From DSWT01 sp035373625 (lineage in GTDB: Bacteria; Chloroflexota; Anaerolineae; B4-G1; SLSP01), in assembly GCA_035373625.1 (NCBI GenBank), contig DAOSNS010000022.1, positions 11,036-75,035 on the forward strand: a DNA stretch of 64,000 nucleotides, in the 5' to 3' direction. Below the pieces are notes generated by a model, which did not search any database, had not been told where the DNA came from, and worked only from the letters and a program-made list of their open reading frames with translations. Positions 43,392 to 51,924 of the stretch are shown piece after piece (within the stretch, counting starts at the first letter, position 1; the number at the start of each line of letters is the position of its first letter). The translations under genes were made by a program, and so were the position numbers.

Positions 43392-45110
43392 TCAACAGGA
43401 AGACTGTTCAAGATCGGCCGGCAGGGTAAAGTAGAAACGACTTCCCTGCCCCGGGTGGCTTTCCACGCCGACTTGCCCGCCCAGGCGCGTCACGATGCGC
43501 TGGACGATGGAGAGTCCCAGACCGTAACCTTCCCCACGGGTTTGATGAAGACGGGTGAATTGGGTAAAGAGTTGCGCCTGTTGTTCTTCCGGGATACCGG
43601 GCCCATTATCCTGTACCCAGCAACGGACCATGCCGCCGTCAGACACCTCACATCCGGCGACGATCTGCGGTGGGATGTTTTCTTCGGGCCGTCCGCCGTA
43701 TTTCGCCGCGTTGCTCAGATAGTTCACCCACACCTCTTCAATCCAGGGTGCATAACCTACGGCAACCGGCCACGTTGCTGGTAAAGTCAGGGTCGCGCCG
43801 GTGCTGGCGAACAGGGCCTCCAGACGCGCTTGCGCCTCGGCCAAAATCACTTCCATATCCAACGGGGTACAGGGGACGGAGGCCGATTTGCGCACACTGG
43901 CCAGGAGCAACAGTTCATTAACGATGCTGTTGATCTTCTCGCCGGATTTTATAATCCATTGTACGCTCTGTCGGATTTTTTCCGGCGGCCAGTCCGCTCC
44001 ATATTCGTCCAGCAATTGCGCAAACCCCAACAGTGAAGTCAAGGGGTTCTTCAAATCGTGGGCGACGGTGTGGGCAAAAGCATCCAGTTCGGCGTTGCTG
44101 GCTTCAAGTTCACGGGTGTATGCCTGAAGCGTCGTCTGGGCTTGCTTGCGCTCGGCGATCTCTTGTTGCAAATCCAGCGACATGCGCGCCTGATGCAGAC
44201 CGATCGCCAGCGTGATGGCAACCTGGGTTACCAGTTCTATATGCTCATCGTTAAAGGCATGAGGACGGTCGGCTTCCACTTGCAGTGCCCCGATGATGTC
44301 CTGTTGGAAGGGCAAAGGCAAGGATATGTACGCGCGGGTTCCCTCGGCATACAGGCGTTCCTGTAATGGCGTGCGCGGTGAGAGTTCCTCTAGATCCGGA
44401 ACGGCCTGGCGGCGAGAAAGCGTTTGTATGTCCAGGGGATCATAAGACTCACCGATCCGCGACCTGACGCTAAGGCTGCCAACGGCTTCGATGACCAGGA
44501 TTGTGGGCGCGTCGCCGGCGCGGAATTCGAGGACTGTGACCCGCTGACAGTCCAAAGCCTGTCGTAGACGGGTAGCTGCAATGGCAGCGATGGATTCAGG
44601 CGTCGGCACCCCCAGGATCGCCATATCCAATTCGTGCAGTAGTCGCATCTGGGCTTCGACGCGCTGCCGCTCGGCGATTTCACGTTCCAACCGCATATTT
44701 TGGATTTGCAGTTGATGTTGCGCTTCACGGAGTTTGATGTGGGTAGCAATGCGCGCCAGAACTTCTTCGACCCGAAAAGGTTTGGTGATGTAATCCACCC
44801 CGCCGGCCTGAAACGCGGTCACTTTATCTTGCGTGGTATCCAGCGCGCTGAGGAAGATCACCGGAATATCTTTGGTGATGGGATCGGCCTTGAGTTGTGC
44901 GCATGTCGCATAACCGTCCATTTCCGGCATCATCACATCCAACAAAATGAGTGTTGGGGGATCAAGGTGCGCTGCCTGGATCGCCAGCGCGCCGCTATTG
45001 ACTGCACGCACCTGGTATTTATAGTACGTGAGTAATTGCACGAGCAAACGCAAGTTTTGTGGCTCGTCATCAACAATCAGAATGTTAGCCGGTAGGGATT
45101 CTTCAGACAT
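43392..45110 (-). CDS. Receiver-GAF-histidine kinase hybrid
   Basis: 572 aa from the ATG at 45110; a GTG at 45116 is the alternative. The N-terminal receiver has phosphoacceptor Asp58 (LILLD then VMMPEMDGYATC) and FITKPF-type lysine (YITKPFRVEE). A coiled coil leads to a GAF domain (about residues 160-320), a second coil, and HisKA with AHTVAHDLKNPLTSLLGFA. The ATPase has VWVNYLSNAAKYGG, CWVQDNGPGIPEEQ and GYGLGLSIVQRI. Soluble. A receiver at the N-terminus makes it a phosphorelay input-output node rather than a classical sensor. It lies inside the metabolic block and may control it (inference). Confidence 0.92.
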   Translation of the reverse strand: MSEESLPANILIVDDEPQNLRLLVQLLTYYKYQVRAVNSGALAIQAAHLDPPTLILLDVMMPEMDGYATCAQLKADPITKDIPVIFLSALDTTQDKVTAFQAGGVDYITKPFRVEEVLARIATHIKLREAQHQLQIQNMRLEREIAERQRVEAQMRLLHELDMAILGVPTPESIAAIAATRLRQALDCQRVTVLEFRAGDAPTILVIEAVGSLSVRSRIGESYDPLDIQTLSRRQAVPDLEELSPRTPLQERLYAEGTRAYISLPLPFQQDIIGALQVEADRPHAFNDEHIELVTQVAITLAIGLHQARMSLDLQQEIAERKQAQTTLQAYTRELEASNAELDAFAHTVAHDLKNPLTSLLGFAQLLDEYGADWPPEKIRQSVQWIIKSGEKINSIVNELLLLASVRKSASVPCTPLDMEVILAEAQARLEALFASTGATLTLPATWPVAVGYAPWIEEVWVNYLSNAAKYGGRPEENIPPQIVAGCEVSDGGMVRCWVQDNGPGIPEEQQAQLFTQFTRLHQTRGEGYGLGLSIVQRIVTRLGGQVGVESHPGQGSRFYFTLPADLEQSSC

Positions 45111-45138
45111 AGGCACCCCGATAATGTTTTTTTACCGC

Positions 45139-45336
45139 TCATCCCCTAGATAGCGTAGGATGGTCGCCGGTGTCACCGGAGAGGGGATAGGTCGCAGAAT
45201 GTTCAAGGTCCTCCGGGTCGGCGATGTTCCAGTTGCGGTTGGGAATGATGTTAAGCGCAGCAACATCTTTGCCGATGAGCAAATCCGGCAATTTCGATAG
45301 CCTGCTCGTCCACCGAGGTTCCAGTGGGTTGTTCAT
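45139..45336 (-). CDS. 65-aa hypothetical protein coupled to the URO-D gene
   Basis: The ATG overlaps the stop of the preceding URO-D-like gene (ATGA, 4 bp), which supports translation. The text PDLLIGKDVAALNIIPNRNW then NIADPEDLEHSATYPLSG is not recognised; it may be a fragment of a larger protein. It ends close to the start region of the receiver-kinase hybrid. Confidence 0.45.
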   Translation of the reverse strand: MNNPLEPRWTSRLSKLPDLLIGKDVAALNIIPNRNWNIADPEDLEHSATYPLSGDTGDHPTLSRG

Positions 45337-46505
45337 CCAAACGCCTTTCGCATTCTATCGCAATAATACTGCACATTTTCCCATTTTGCATCAGGCGCAA
45401 GCCGGTGATCGGGGCAGGGGATGTAGCCGCCGAGTTCGACCAGCGGCTTGAGGCGTTCGATTTCAGCGTCCACAGCGGCGTAGTCGCGGCTGAAGACGAC
45501 CTTGTCCATCCCGCCGACGCCGCGCAACGCTCGCCCATATTGTGCTCGCCACGGCGCAATGCTCGCTCGCCACGTCCCCACCTCGATGGGGAACATCGTG
45601 TTGACGCCATTCTCCAGCCACACCGGGACGAGTTTGGTCACATCCCCGTCACTGTCGAGTGAGACAGTGTCTATGCCGTAGTTGTTGAGCAGGTCGGTGA
45701 TACGTTTGTAGTGGTGCCCCGTCATCCGGCGGAACGTGCGCGGGCTGATGAGCGGTCCACTCTTGAAGGAGATGTCTTCCCAGAAATGCGCGAAGTCGAA
45801 CGGGGCCGGGCCGCCGTTGGGGCATACCAGCTCCAACGTCGTTTTGGTGGTCTGATAGCACAACTCGGCGGTGACGTCCACGATTTCTTGCAACAGATCC
45901 GGGTCATCCGCCAGCATATACGAAAGGCCGACAATGCCGATCCAATCGCGGATAACGCCGAACAGGCTGCCGACGTAAATGCCGTAAGGATTCGTCCATG
46001 CGCCACGGCGCAGGTAATCCAGCCCGCCTTGATCGAAGCGCACCATCTCGCCGTCGCAGTTGACCCAGGCATGGGTGACGCGCTCGATGTTGTACTGTAG
46101 CCGGGGGAGGTAATGCGTTTCCCACGCGGCACGGTCTTTGAGCAGATGTTCGATTTCCTGAGGAATCGAGATGGCGTCGTCTTTTTGCAGAATGATCACA
46201 CCCTCATCGTTTTGAACGTGCCGTGAACCGTCGGGGAACTCGCGGATCACTTTGGTCTCGAAGGGCGGGGACAGGCGTGTGGCCGGGCCGAAACAGGTGC
46301 TCCAGTTGAAGTCGAAGCCGAGTTTCGCAGCGATGACGGCATCCGTGGGATTGCCGTCACCCCAGGTGTGTGCCTCTTCCCAGGTAATGTGGCCCTCGGC
46401 AGCCCACTTGTACAGCGTCTCATTCCAATAACCGAAGTAGACGAGGGGCATCCGGTCGTAGTTCTGATAGTGCAAGATAGCGTGGACACGTTCGCGATTG
46501 TTCAT
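45333..46505 (-). CDS. Uroporphyrinogen-decarboxylase-superfamily protein (copy 3)
   Basis: 390 aa from the ATG at 46505 (GGGGGAG 8 nt upstream). It begins MNNRERVHAILHYQNYDRMP, the standard opening of this family in carbohydrate and methyl-transfer loci. Further hallmarks are FGVIRDWIGIVGLSYMLADD, PFDFAHFWEDISFKSGPLIS and YGIDTVSLDSDGDVTKLVPV. The last matches the metal or substrate end of MtaA-like proteins. Follows the restriction-enzyme remnant by 17 bp. Substrate unknown. Confidence 0.82.
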   Translation of the reverse strand: MNNRERVHAILHYQNYDRMPLVYFGYWNETLYKWAAEGHITWEEAHTWGDGNPTDAVIAAKLGFDFNWSTCFGPATRLSPPFETKVIREFPDGSRHVQNDEGVIILQKDDAISIPQEIEHLLKDRAAWETHYLPRLQYNIERVTHAWVNCDGEMVRFDQGGLDYLRRGAWTNPYGIYVGSLFGVIRDWIGIVGLSYMLADDPDLLQEIVDVTAELCYQTTKTTLELVCPNGGPAPFDFAHFWEDISFKSGPLISPRTFRRMTGHHYKRITDLLNNYGIDTVSLDSDGDVTKLVPVWLENGVNTMFPIEVGTWRASIAPWRAQYGRALRGVGGMDKVVFSRDYAAVDAEIERLKPLVELGGYIPCPDHRLAPDAKWENVQYYCDRMRKAFG

Positions 46506-46522
46506 AGAGTAGTCTCCCCCGG

Positions 46523-47068
46523 TCAAGCAATCAAGTCGAAGGGCAAATCGCTGATGTCGCGCAGGCGCTTACCATCAACCAGCGTTGTCAGCATATCCAT
46601 TTGATCAATGTTGTTGGTTTCCACAATGGCTGCCTGTAATTCGGGTAACGCGAAGTGATAGACGCAATCGAGGTCTCCTGTCCCCAAGGCCAAAGAGGCA
46701 ATCCGTGTAGGCAAAGGTTCGGCAGTGACTGCGGCGATATGTGGCGTGTGGCCTTTGCGGTTCCGAATTAAGTTGAGCGCCTCAGTACGGGCATTTTGTC
46801 CCCGATCGCTACGCAAAGTCCATTTGCATGAAATGCTTGCATGGAGGATGTAGGGCGCGCGTGCCTCGTTGCCTTCTCTCAAGGGTGTTAGCAGGGCAAT
46901 TGGGTCTTCTGGTGAAATCAACGTCTGGTAGTGGAAGTTGTGAGAAGCGTAGCTGCTGTCCGCGTCATGAAAATCCAGGTCTTCCTGCAGGAGCGCGACT
47001 AAACTTTCCCGACAGGGTAATTGTCGGGTCGTTGGCTCCAGGATCATGAGCGGCAGTTGTAATATCAC
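46523..47068 (-). pseudogene. NgoMIV-type restriction endonuclease, N-terminally truncated
   Basis: 181 codons against about 286 in NgoMIV. The catalytic Ser-Cys-Lys is intact (HASISCKWTLRSDR; Ser80, Cys81, Lys82), followed by QNARTEALNLIRNRKG and PHIAAVTAEPLPTRIASLAL with GTGDLDCVYHFALPEL, a strong family match. About 100 N-terminal residues are missing, including the upstream catalytic Glu. The Asp of the PD motif cannot be placed. The GTG start overlaps the stop of the MDR gene (GTGA), so it may still be translated. No methyltransferase is nearby. Either a dead fragment trapped in the operon or a reduced protein. Confidence 0.65.
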
Positions 47069-48135
47069 TGGTTCTCACTTCCAATCTGGATCATCGCCCG
47101 CAGCACACCATCCTTGTACCCGGCGACCAGCTCGAACGCCTCACCGACACGTTCCAGCGGGAAGTGATGCGTCGCCAGCGGTTTGATGTCCACGATGCCC
47201 TTGCTTACCATGCGAATGGCGCGCGGATACGTATGCTTCATCCGCCGCACCAGCTTGATGGTGAGACCCTTGCGCCGCACGACCGAAGCATTCATCGTCA
47301 TCGTGTCGTCGGCGGGGATGCCCACCACGACGACCTTGCCGCCGGGGCAGGTGACGCGCGCGGCCTGATCGGGCGTTGCGTGCGCGCCGGCGGCCTCGAA
47401 CGCCACATCCACACCGCGCCCATCCGTCGCGCGCATGATCGCCGCGACAATGTCCTCTGTCTTGGGATCGAAAACCGCGTCGGCGGCATAGTCCAGCGCG
47501 AACTGCCGCCGGTGCGCCAAAGGCTCGGTCATGTAGATGGCGCCTGCGCCCGCGGCTTTGGCCACCGCAGCCGTCAGCAGGCCGATCGGTCCGGCGCCGA
47601 GGATGGCAACCGTCTGCCCAACCTTGAGGTGCGCTAGGTCTACGGTGTGAATGGCGACGCCGAGCGGCTCCAGCAGCGCGCCGTCGTCTGTGCTGAAGCC
47701 CTCCGGCAGCGGGAAGCAGTTTTCGGCGGGCATGACGGCATACTCGGCGAGCACCCCATCAATCGGCGGGGTACCGCAAAAGCGCACATGCGGACAGATG
47801 TTGGGGTGGCCGCGCTGACAGAACTCACACACGCCACAGGGGATTGCCGGTTCCACGGCGACCAGTTGCCCCAGGCGCAGACCGTGGTGATCTTCGACAC
47901 CCGGCCCGAATCCGGCGATCCATGCCGAAAACTCGTGACCCATCGTGATCGGCTCCTTCACAATCGCGTCGCCGATGCCGCCTTCGAGGTAGTAATGCAC
48001 ATCGGACCCGCACGTGCCTACCGTGGCAATCTTTAACAGGACTTCGCCCGGTCCCGGCTTGGGAATCGGCGCGCGCTCCACACGCAAATCCCGAATTCCG
48101 TACAAGCGGGATGCGAGCATTGTTTTTTCTGACAT
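47065..48135 (-). CDS. Zinc-dependent polyol/sorbitol-type dehydrogenase (MDR)
   Basis: 356 aa. The catalytic zinc site is CGSDVHYYLEGG with GHEFSAWI. The structural zinc motif is CGVCEFCQRGHPNIC. The Rossmann motif is AILGAGPIGLLTAAVAKAAG. This is the classical layout of sorbitol, xylitol or threonine dehydrogenases. An NAD-linked oxidation of a sugar alcohol or sugar derivative is likely. GGAGGAAA precedes the ATG. It is followed by the overlapping restriction-enzyme fragment and the URO-D copy 3. Confidence 0.88.
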   Translation of the reverse strand: MSEKTMLASRLYGIRDLRVERAPIPKPGPGEVLLKIATVGTCGSDVHYYLEGGIGDAIVKEPITMGHEFSAWIAGFGPGVEDHHGLRLGQLVAVEPAIPCGVCEFCQRGHPNICPHVRFCGTPPIDGVLAEYAVMPAENCFPLPEGFSTDDGALLEPLGVAIHTVDLAHLKVGQTVAILGAGPIGLLTAAVAKAAGAGAIYMTEPLAHRRQFALDYAADAVFDPKTEDIVAAIMRATDGRGVDVAFEAAGAHATPDQAARVTCPGGKVVVVGIPADDTMTMNASVVRRKGLTIKLVRRMKHTYPRAIRMVSKGIVDIKPLATHHFPLERVGEAFELVAGYKDGVLRAMIQIGSENQ

Positions 48136-48172
48136 TGTTTTCCTCCGTGATTGGTAATCGGTGATTGGGAAT

Positions 48173-48230
48173 TGGTAACGAGTAACCAGTAACCAGTAAC
48201 CAGTAACCAGTAACCAGTAACCAGTTACCG
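48173..48230. repeat. 7-bp tandem repeat (AGTAACC)
   Basis: About seven consecutive units of AGTAACC (for example AGTAACCAGTAACCAGTAAC) upstream of the polyol dehydrogenase gene. Confidence 0.85.
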
Positions 48231-48258
48231 GCTGCCAACCCCGTCTACTGTCTACCGT

Positions 48259-48693
48259 CTACCAGACTTTCACAAACTCTGGTGTCACCCTGATAATCAA
48301 ATTCTCCGGCGAATTGGCCCACTCCTGTGGATCGGGGGCCAGGACGCCTTCGGGGCCGAGGTAACGCGCATAGATGTGCAGTGCCATGTCGCGCACGAAG
48401 TCGCGGGGTTCGGTGATCAGCTCTGCGGTGCCCTCGAAGAGCACGGCGGAGACACCGTTGATGCTCTCGGCCACGTCCACGACGACGGCGCACCTGGGAT
48501 TGGCGCGTAGCTCGCCGATCTTGCGTGTGCTCTCGTAGGAGCTGATCCACAACGTCTCGCCGTCCCAGTCATACCACACAGGAACCACATGCGGCTGCAA
48601 TGTGTCCGGCGAGGCCGTGGCAAACCGCGCCAAAAGCGGCGCAGCCAGGAAAGCAGCGATTTTGGCTTTTTGTTCAACGGGTAATGCGATCAT
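48259..48693 (-). CDS. Pyridoxamine-5'-phosphate-oxidase-fold (PPOX class) flavin-binding protein
   Basis: 144 aa. Split-barrel signature: ARFATASPDTLQPHVVPVWY, DGETLWISSYESTRKIGELR and NPRCAVVVDVAESINGVSAV with LFEGTAEL. Members bind FMN, F420 or heme and have varied redox or detoxification roles. It is not true PdxH, being shorter and lacking its C-terminal part. First gene of the minus-strand block, 124 bp upstream of the polyol dehydrogenase. Confidence 0.85.
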   Translation of the reverse strand: MIALPVEQKAKIAAFLAAPLLARFATASPDTLQPHVVPVWYDWDGETLWISSYESTRKIGELRANPRCAVVVDVAESINGVSAVLFEGTAELITEPRDFVRDMALHIYARYLGPEGVLAPDPQEWANSPENLIIRVTPEFVKVW

Positions 48694-49308
48694 TCGTTTC
48701 TCCCTCGAAAATAGTCACATAGTCATTAGTCTTGTCGTCGAATCGCCAATTTTCGTCCTCGTTGGTGTGGCTTGCCACATGGCGACTCCTCAGAAAATAA
48801 ACCGCTGATCTCGCTAATCTACGCGAATCTTTTCAGAAAAATCAGCGAAGATTCGCGTGATTCGCGGTTATAATTTCCGCCCTTCTTGAGCGAAATCCCC
48901 CATGGAGTTTCCTTTGATTCCTTATCATTCCAGAATCTTCAACGCCTCTTGCCGCATAAACTCGCCAATCAAGTGCGGCTTATGCTCGGCCTTTGCAATG
49001 ACTTCCGCCGCACGGATATGGACTTCCATGGTCCACCGCTCGTTGCGATCTTCCTGCGTTGCCGCTAGCCGGCCAGCCGTTGCATCAAGGTCATTTTACT
49101 GTAACCTGAAGGAAAATCAACGCCATATCATCCTTTGACCTTTTCCCATCTACGACTATACTTTGTATGGATGTGGTGCAGGTTTATCCTGCACTTCATC
49201 AATGATTGGATGAAAACAACGTTCCAACAGCTGATAGTTCCCTGATGAATGTTACTGGCCCACTCCCCAGAGGAGGGCTATCCAACAGCTTTTTTTAAGG
49301 AGGAAACA
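48694..49308. other. 615-bp gene-poor region with a possible 34-codon minus-strand remnant
   Basis: On the minus strand, 49029-48925 reads MEVHIRAAEVIAKAEHKPHL then IGEFMRQEALKILE, stop TGA. The frame stays open upstream to about 49100 and looks like the C-terminal end of a lost protein; not recognised. The text CTACGCGAATCTTTTCAGAA and GATTCGCGTGATTCGCGG (48819-48868) is phrase-like intergenic repeat. Nothing else is seen. Confidence 0.3.
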
Positions 49309-51822
49309 ATGACCGATTTTGAGAAGCTCGGTGTGTTTTATCTAGGTAAAGAATATGATCTGGAAAAGAAAGCTGCCAAAGATGCGCTCTTGCTCTACGA
49401 CAGCAAAGACCTGGTGACTCATGCGGTCGTTGTCGGCATGACCGGCAGCGGCAAGACGGGATTATGCGTCTGCCTGATCGAAGAAGCAGCGATTGATGGT
49501 ATCCCCGCCATCGTCATTGACCCCAAAGGGGATCTGGGCAATTTGCTGCTCACCTTCCCCCAACTGCGCAGCGAGGATTTTCTGCCCTGGATCAATGAGG
49601 ACGATGCGCGCCAGAAAGGGCTGACACCGCAGGCTTATGCCGAAGCCCAAGCTGCCCTCTGGCAGAAGGGATTGGCCGGTTGGGGACAGGATGGCGCACG
49701 TATCCAAAGGCTCAAAGATGCCGCCGATTTCGTCATCTACACACCCGCCAGCAATGCCGGCATTCCCGTTTCCATCCTCAAATCTTTCGCCGCGCCCCCG
49801 CCGGCGGTTCTCGAAGACGGCGAGATGATGCGCGAGCGTGTCGGCACCACCGTCATCAGCCTGCTCGGCCTTTTGGGGATCGAGGCCGATCCTGTCCAGA
49901 GCCGCGAGTACATCCTGCTTTCCAACATCCTCGATTTTATGTGGCGGCAAGGACGCGACGTTGACCTGGCTACGCTGATCCAACTGGTGCAGAATCCACC
50001 CGTCGCCAAAATCGGCGTGCTCGACCTGGATTCGTTCTATCCGGCCAAAGAGCGTTTTGGCCTGGTGATGGCGTTGAACAACCTGTTGGCCTCGCCGGGT
50101 TTCAGCGCATGGCTGGAAGGTGAACCGCTGGATATCGGCCAGATTTTGTACACGCCGCAGGGTAAGCCGCGCATTGCCATCTTCTCCATCGCGCATCTGG
50201 GTGACCGTGAGCGCATGTTCTTCGTTTCCCTGCTGTTGAATCAAGTGCTTGGTTGGATGCGCGGCCTCTCCGGCACGACCAGCCTGCGCGCGCTGCTTTA
50301 CATTGACGAAATCTTCGGGTATCTGCCGCCCATCGGCAATCCGCCATCCAAGCTGCCGCTGCTGACGATGCTCAAACAGGCGCGCGCGTTTGGCCTGGGG
50401 GTTGTCCTGGCGACGCAGAACCCGGTAGACCTGGACTACAAGGCGCTTTCCAACGCCGGGACGTGGTTTATCGGGCGTCTGCAAACTGAGCGCGACAAAG
50501 CGCGCTTACTGGACGGCCTGGAAGGCGCTGCCGCGAGTGTTGGCGGGCGCTTCGACCGCCGGGCGATGGAACAGACCCTCGCCGGCCTGGGCAATCGCGT
50601 CTTTTTGATGAACAACGTCCACGAGGACGCGCCGGTGATCTTCACCACCCGCTGGGCCATGGCGTACCTGCGCGGCCCCATCACCCGCGAGCAAATCCGC
50701 GTGCTGATGGCACCTCGCAAAGCCGTGCCGGTCGCCGCGCCGATGCCCACCATTGCTGCGACGGCACCCTTTGCGCCGACGACAGTTGCCGCGCCGGCCA
50801 CAGCCCCATCCGTGCCCCCTGCTGTGGTTCCATCCGCTGTGGTTCCATCCGTGGTTACCACACCATCCCCTGTTGGCAGCGCGCCGACGTTGCCACCAGA
50901 TGTATCGGTGTACTTCCTCCCCATACGCGGCAGCCGTAAGAGCCGCACGCTGGTTTACCGTCCCTATTTGCTCGGCGTGGCGCGGGTCAATTTTGTGGAT
51001 ACCAGACTGGGTGTAGATCAATCCCAGGACATTGTGACCATAACTCCGATTACCGATGCGCCGATCCCCGTGGATTGGGAAGAGGCCGCGACCATTGATG
51101 TTGCGTTGACCGATCTGGAAAAGCGCGGTGACCTGGACGCCCAATATGCCCCCTTGCCTTCGGCGGCAGCGCAGGCCAGAAGCTATACCGCCTGGGGCCG
51201 CGACTTTGCCACGTGGATTTACGGCACCCAGAAGCTGGAATTGCTCCGCAGTCCCGCTCTGAAGTTGATTGCTGCGCCCGATGAGTCAGAGCGCGATTTC
51301 CGGCTGCGTATCCAACAGGTGGCGCGGGAGCAGCGCGATGCGGCTCTCGACGCCCTGCGCAAAAAGTACGCGCCGAAGATCACCGCCTTGCAGGAGCGCG
51401 TCCGCAAAGCGCAGCAGGCCCTGGAACGCGAACAGGCGCAGGCGCGACAGGCCGGTTTGCAAACCGCCGTCAACGTCGGTGCGACGGTGTTGGGCGCACT
51501 GTTGGGGCGCAAAGCGGTCAGTTCTTCCACCGTGGGCAAAGCAGCGACGGCAGCGAAGAGCGCCGGGCGCGCCTCACAGCAGCGTGAAGACGTGGCTCGC
51601 GCCGAGGAAACCGTCGAGGTTTTGCAGAAACAATTGGCGGACTTGCAGGCCGAGTTCGATGCCGAAACCCAGGCACTGGCGGCCAAGATGGACTCACTGA
51701 CCGCGGAGATAGATCATATCGTGGTCAAACCCCGCAAGACCGACATCGCCGTACAACTGGTGTCGTTGGTCTGGGCGCCGCACTGGCAGGACGAACAAGG
51801 GGGACTCCTCGCGGCCTGGTAG
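49309..51822 (+). CDS. HerA/DUF853-like ATPase with C-terminal coiled coil
   Basis: 837 aa from the ATG at 49309 (AAGGAGG 7 nt upstream). Walker A is VGMTGSGKTGL (Gly43-Thr50, Lys49). IPAIVIDPKGDLGNLLLTFP and LLYIDEIFGYLP give the Walker B, and VVLATQNPVDLDYKALSNAG and TWFIGRLQTERDKARLLDGL are HerA/FtsK-like. A Pro/Ala-rich linker (about 480-545) leads to an unassigned domain and a long coiled coil (about 660-820, with a GATVLGALLGRKAV segment inside). No NurA nuclease is adjacent, so it is unlike archaeal HerA-NurA repair units. Probably a hexameric DNA- or protein-translocating ATPase. Confidence 0.85.
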   Translation: MTDFEKLGVFYLGKEYDLEKKAAKDALLLYDSKDLVTHAVVVGMTGSGKTGLCVCLIEEAAIDGIPAIVIDPKGDLGNLLLTFPQLRSEDFLPWINEDDARQKGLTPQAYAEAQAALWQKGLAGWGQDGARIQRLKDAADFVIYTPASNAGIPVSILKSFAAPPPAVLEDGEMMRERVGTTVISLLGLLGIEADPVQSREYILLSNILDFMWRQGRDVDLATLIQLVQNPPVAKIGVLDLDSFYPAKERFGLVMALNNLLASPGFSAWLEGEPLDIGQILYTPQGKPRIAIFSIAHLGDRERMFFVSLLLNQVLGWMRGLSGTTSLRALLYIDEIFGYLPPIGNPPSKLPLLTMLKQARAFGLGVVLATQNPVDLDYKALSNAGTWFIGRLQTERDKARLLDGLEGAAASVGGRFDRRAMEQTLAGLGNRVFLMNNVHEDAPVIFTTRWAMAYLRGPITREQIRVLMAPRKAVPVAAPMPTIAATAPFAPTTVAAPATAPSVPPAVVPSAVVPSVVTTPSPVGSAPTLPPDVSVYFLPIRGSRKSRTLVYRPYLLGVARVNFVDTRLGVDQSQDIVTITPITDAPIPVDWEEAATIDVALTDLEKRGDLDAQYAPLPSAAAQARSYTAWGRDFATWIYGTQKLELLRSPALKLIAAPDESERDFRLRIQQVAREQRDAALDALRKKYAPKITALQERVRKAQQALEREQAQARQAGLQTAVNVGATVLGALLGRKAVSSSTVGKAATAAKSAGRASQQREDVARAEETVEVLQKQLADLQAEFDAETQALAAKMDSLTAEIDHIVVKPRKTDIAVQLVSLVWAPHWQDEQGGLLAAW

Positions 51823-51824
51823 AA

Positions 51825-51869
51825 CATAAAGTTATGGTCTGAAAATAGCCGGTATTTTCATGCTTTATG
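51825..51869. other. Nested inverted repeat after the HerA-like gene
   Basis: CATAAAG (51825-51831) pairs with CTTTATG (51863-51869), and inside GAAAATA pairs with TATTTTC (51841-51859). Possible transcript end or attenuator. Confidence 0.4.
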
Positions 51870-51924
51870 GTGCTCCGCAGAAGCATGGCGACTGTGGAGA
51901 AACTCGCATTTGAGGAGAAATCGC

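Noticed and set aside
40425..46505. Heme biosynthesis locus based on three URO-D-like genes
   Set aside because: No other heme genes are present and the proteins are divergent members, so a HemE assignment is not supported.
48173..48230. Possible CRISPR or operator array
   Set aside because: It is a simple AGTAACC tandem repeat with no spacers or dyad symmetry.
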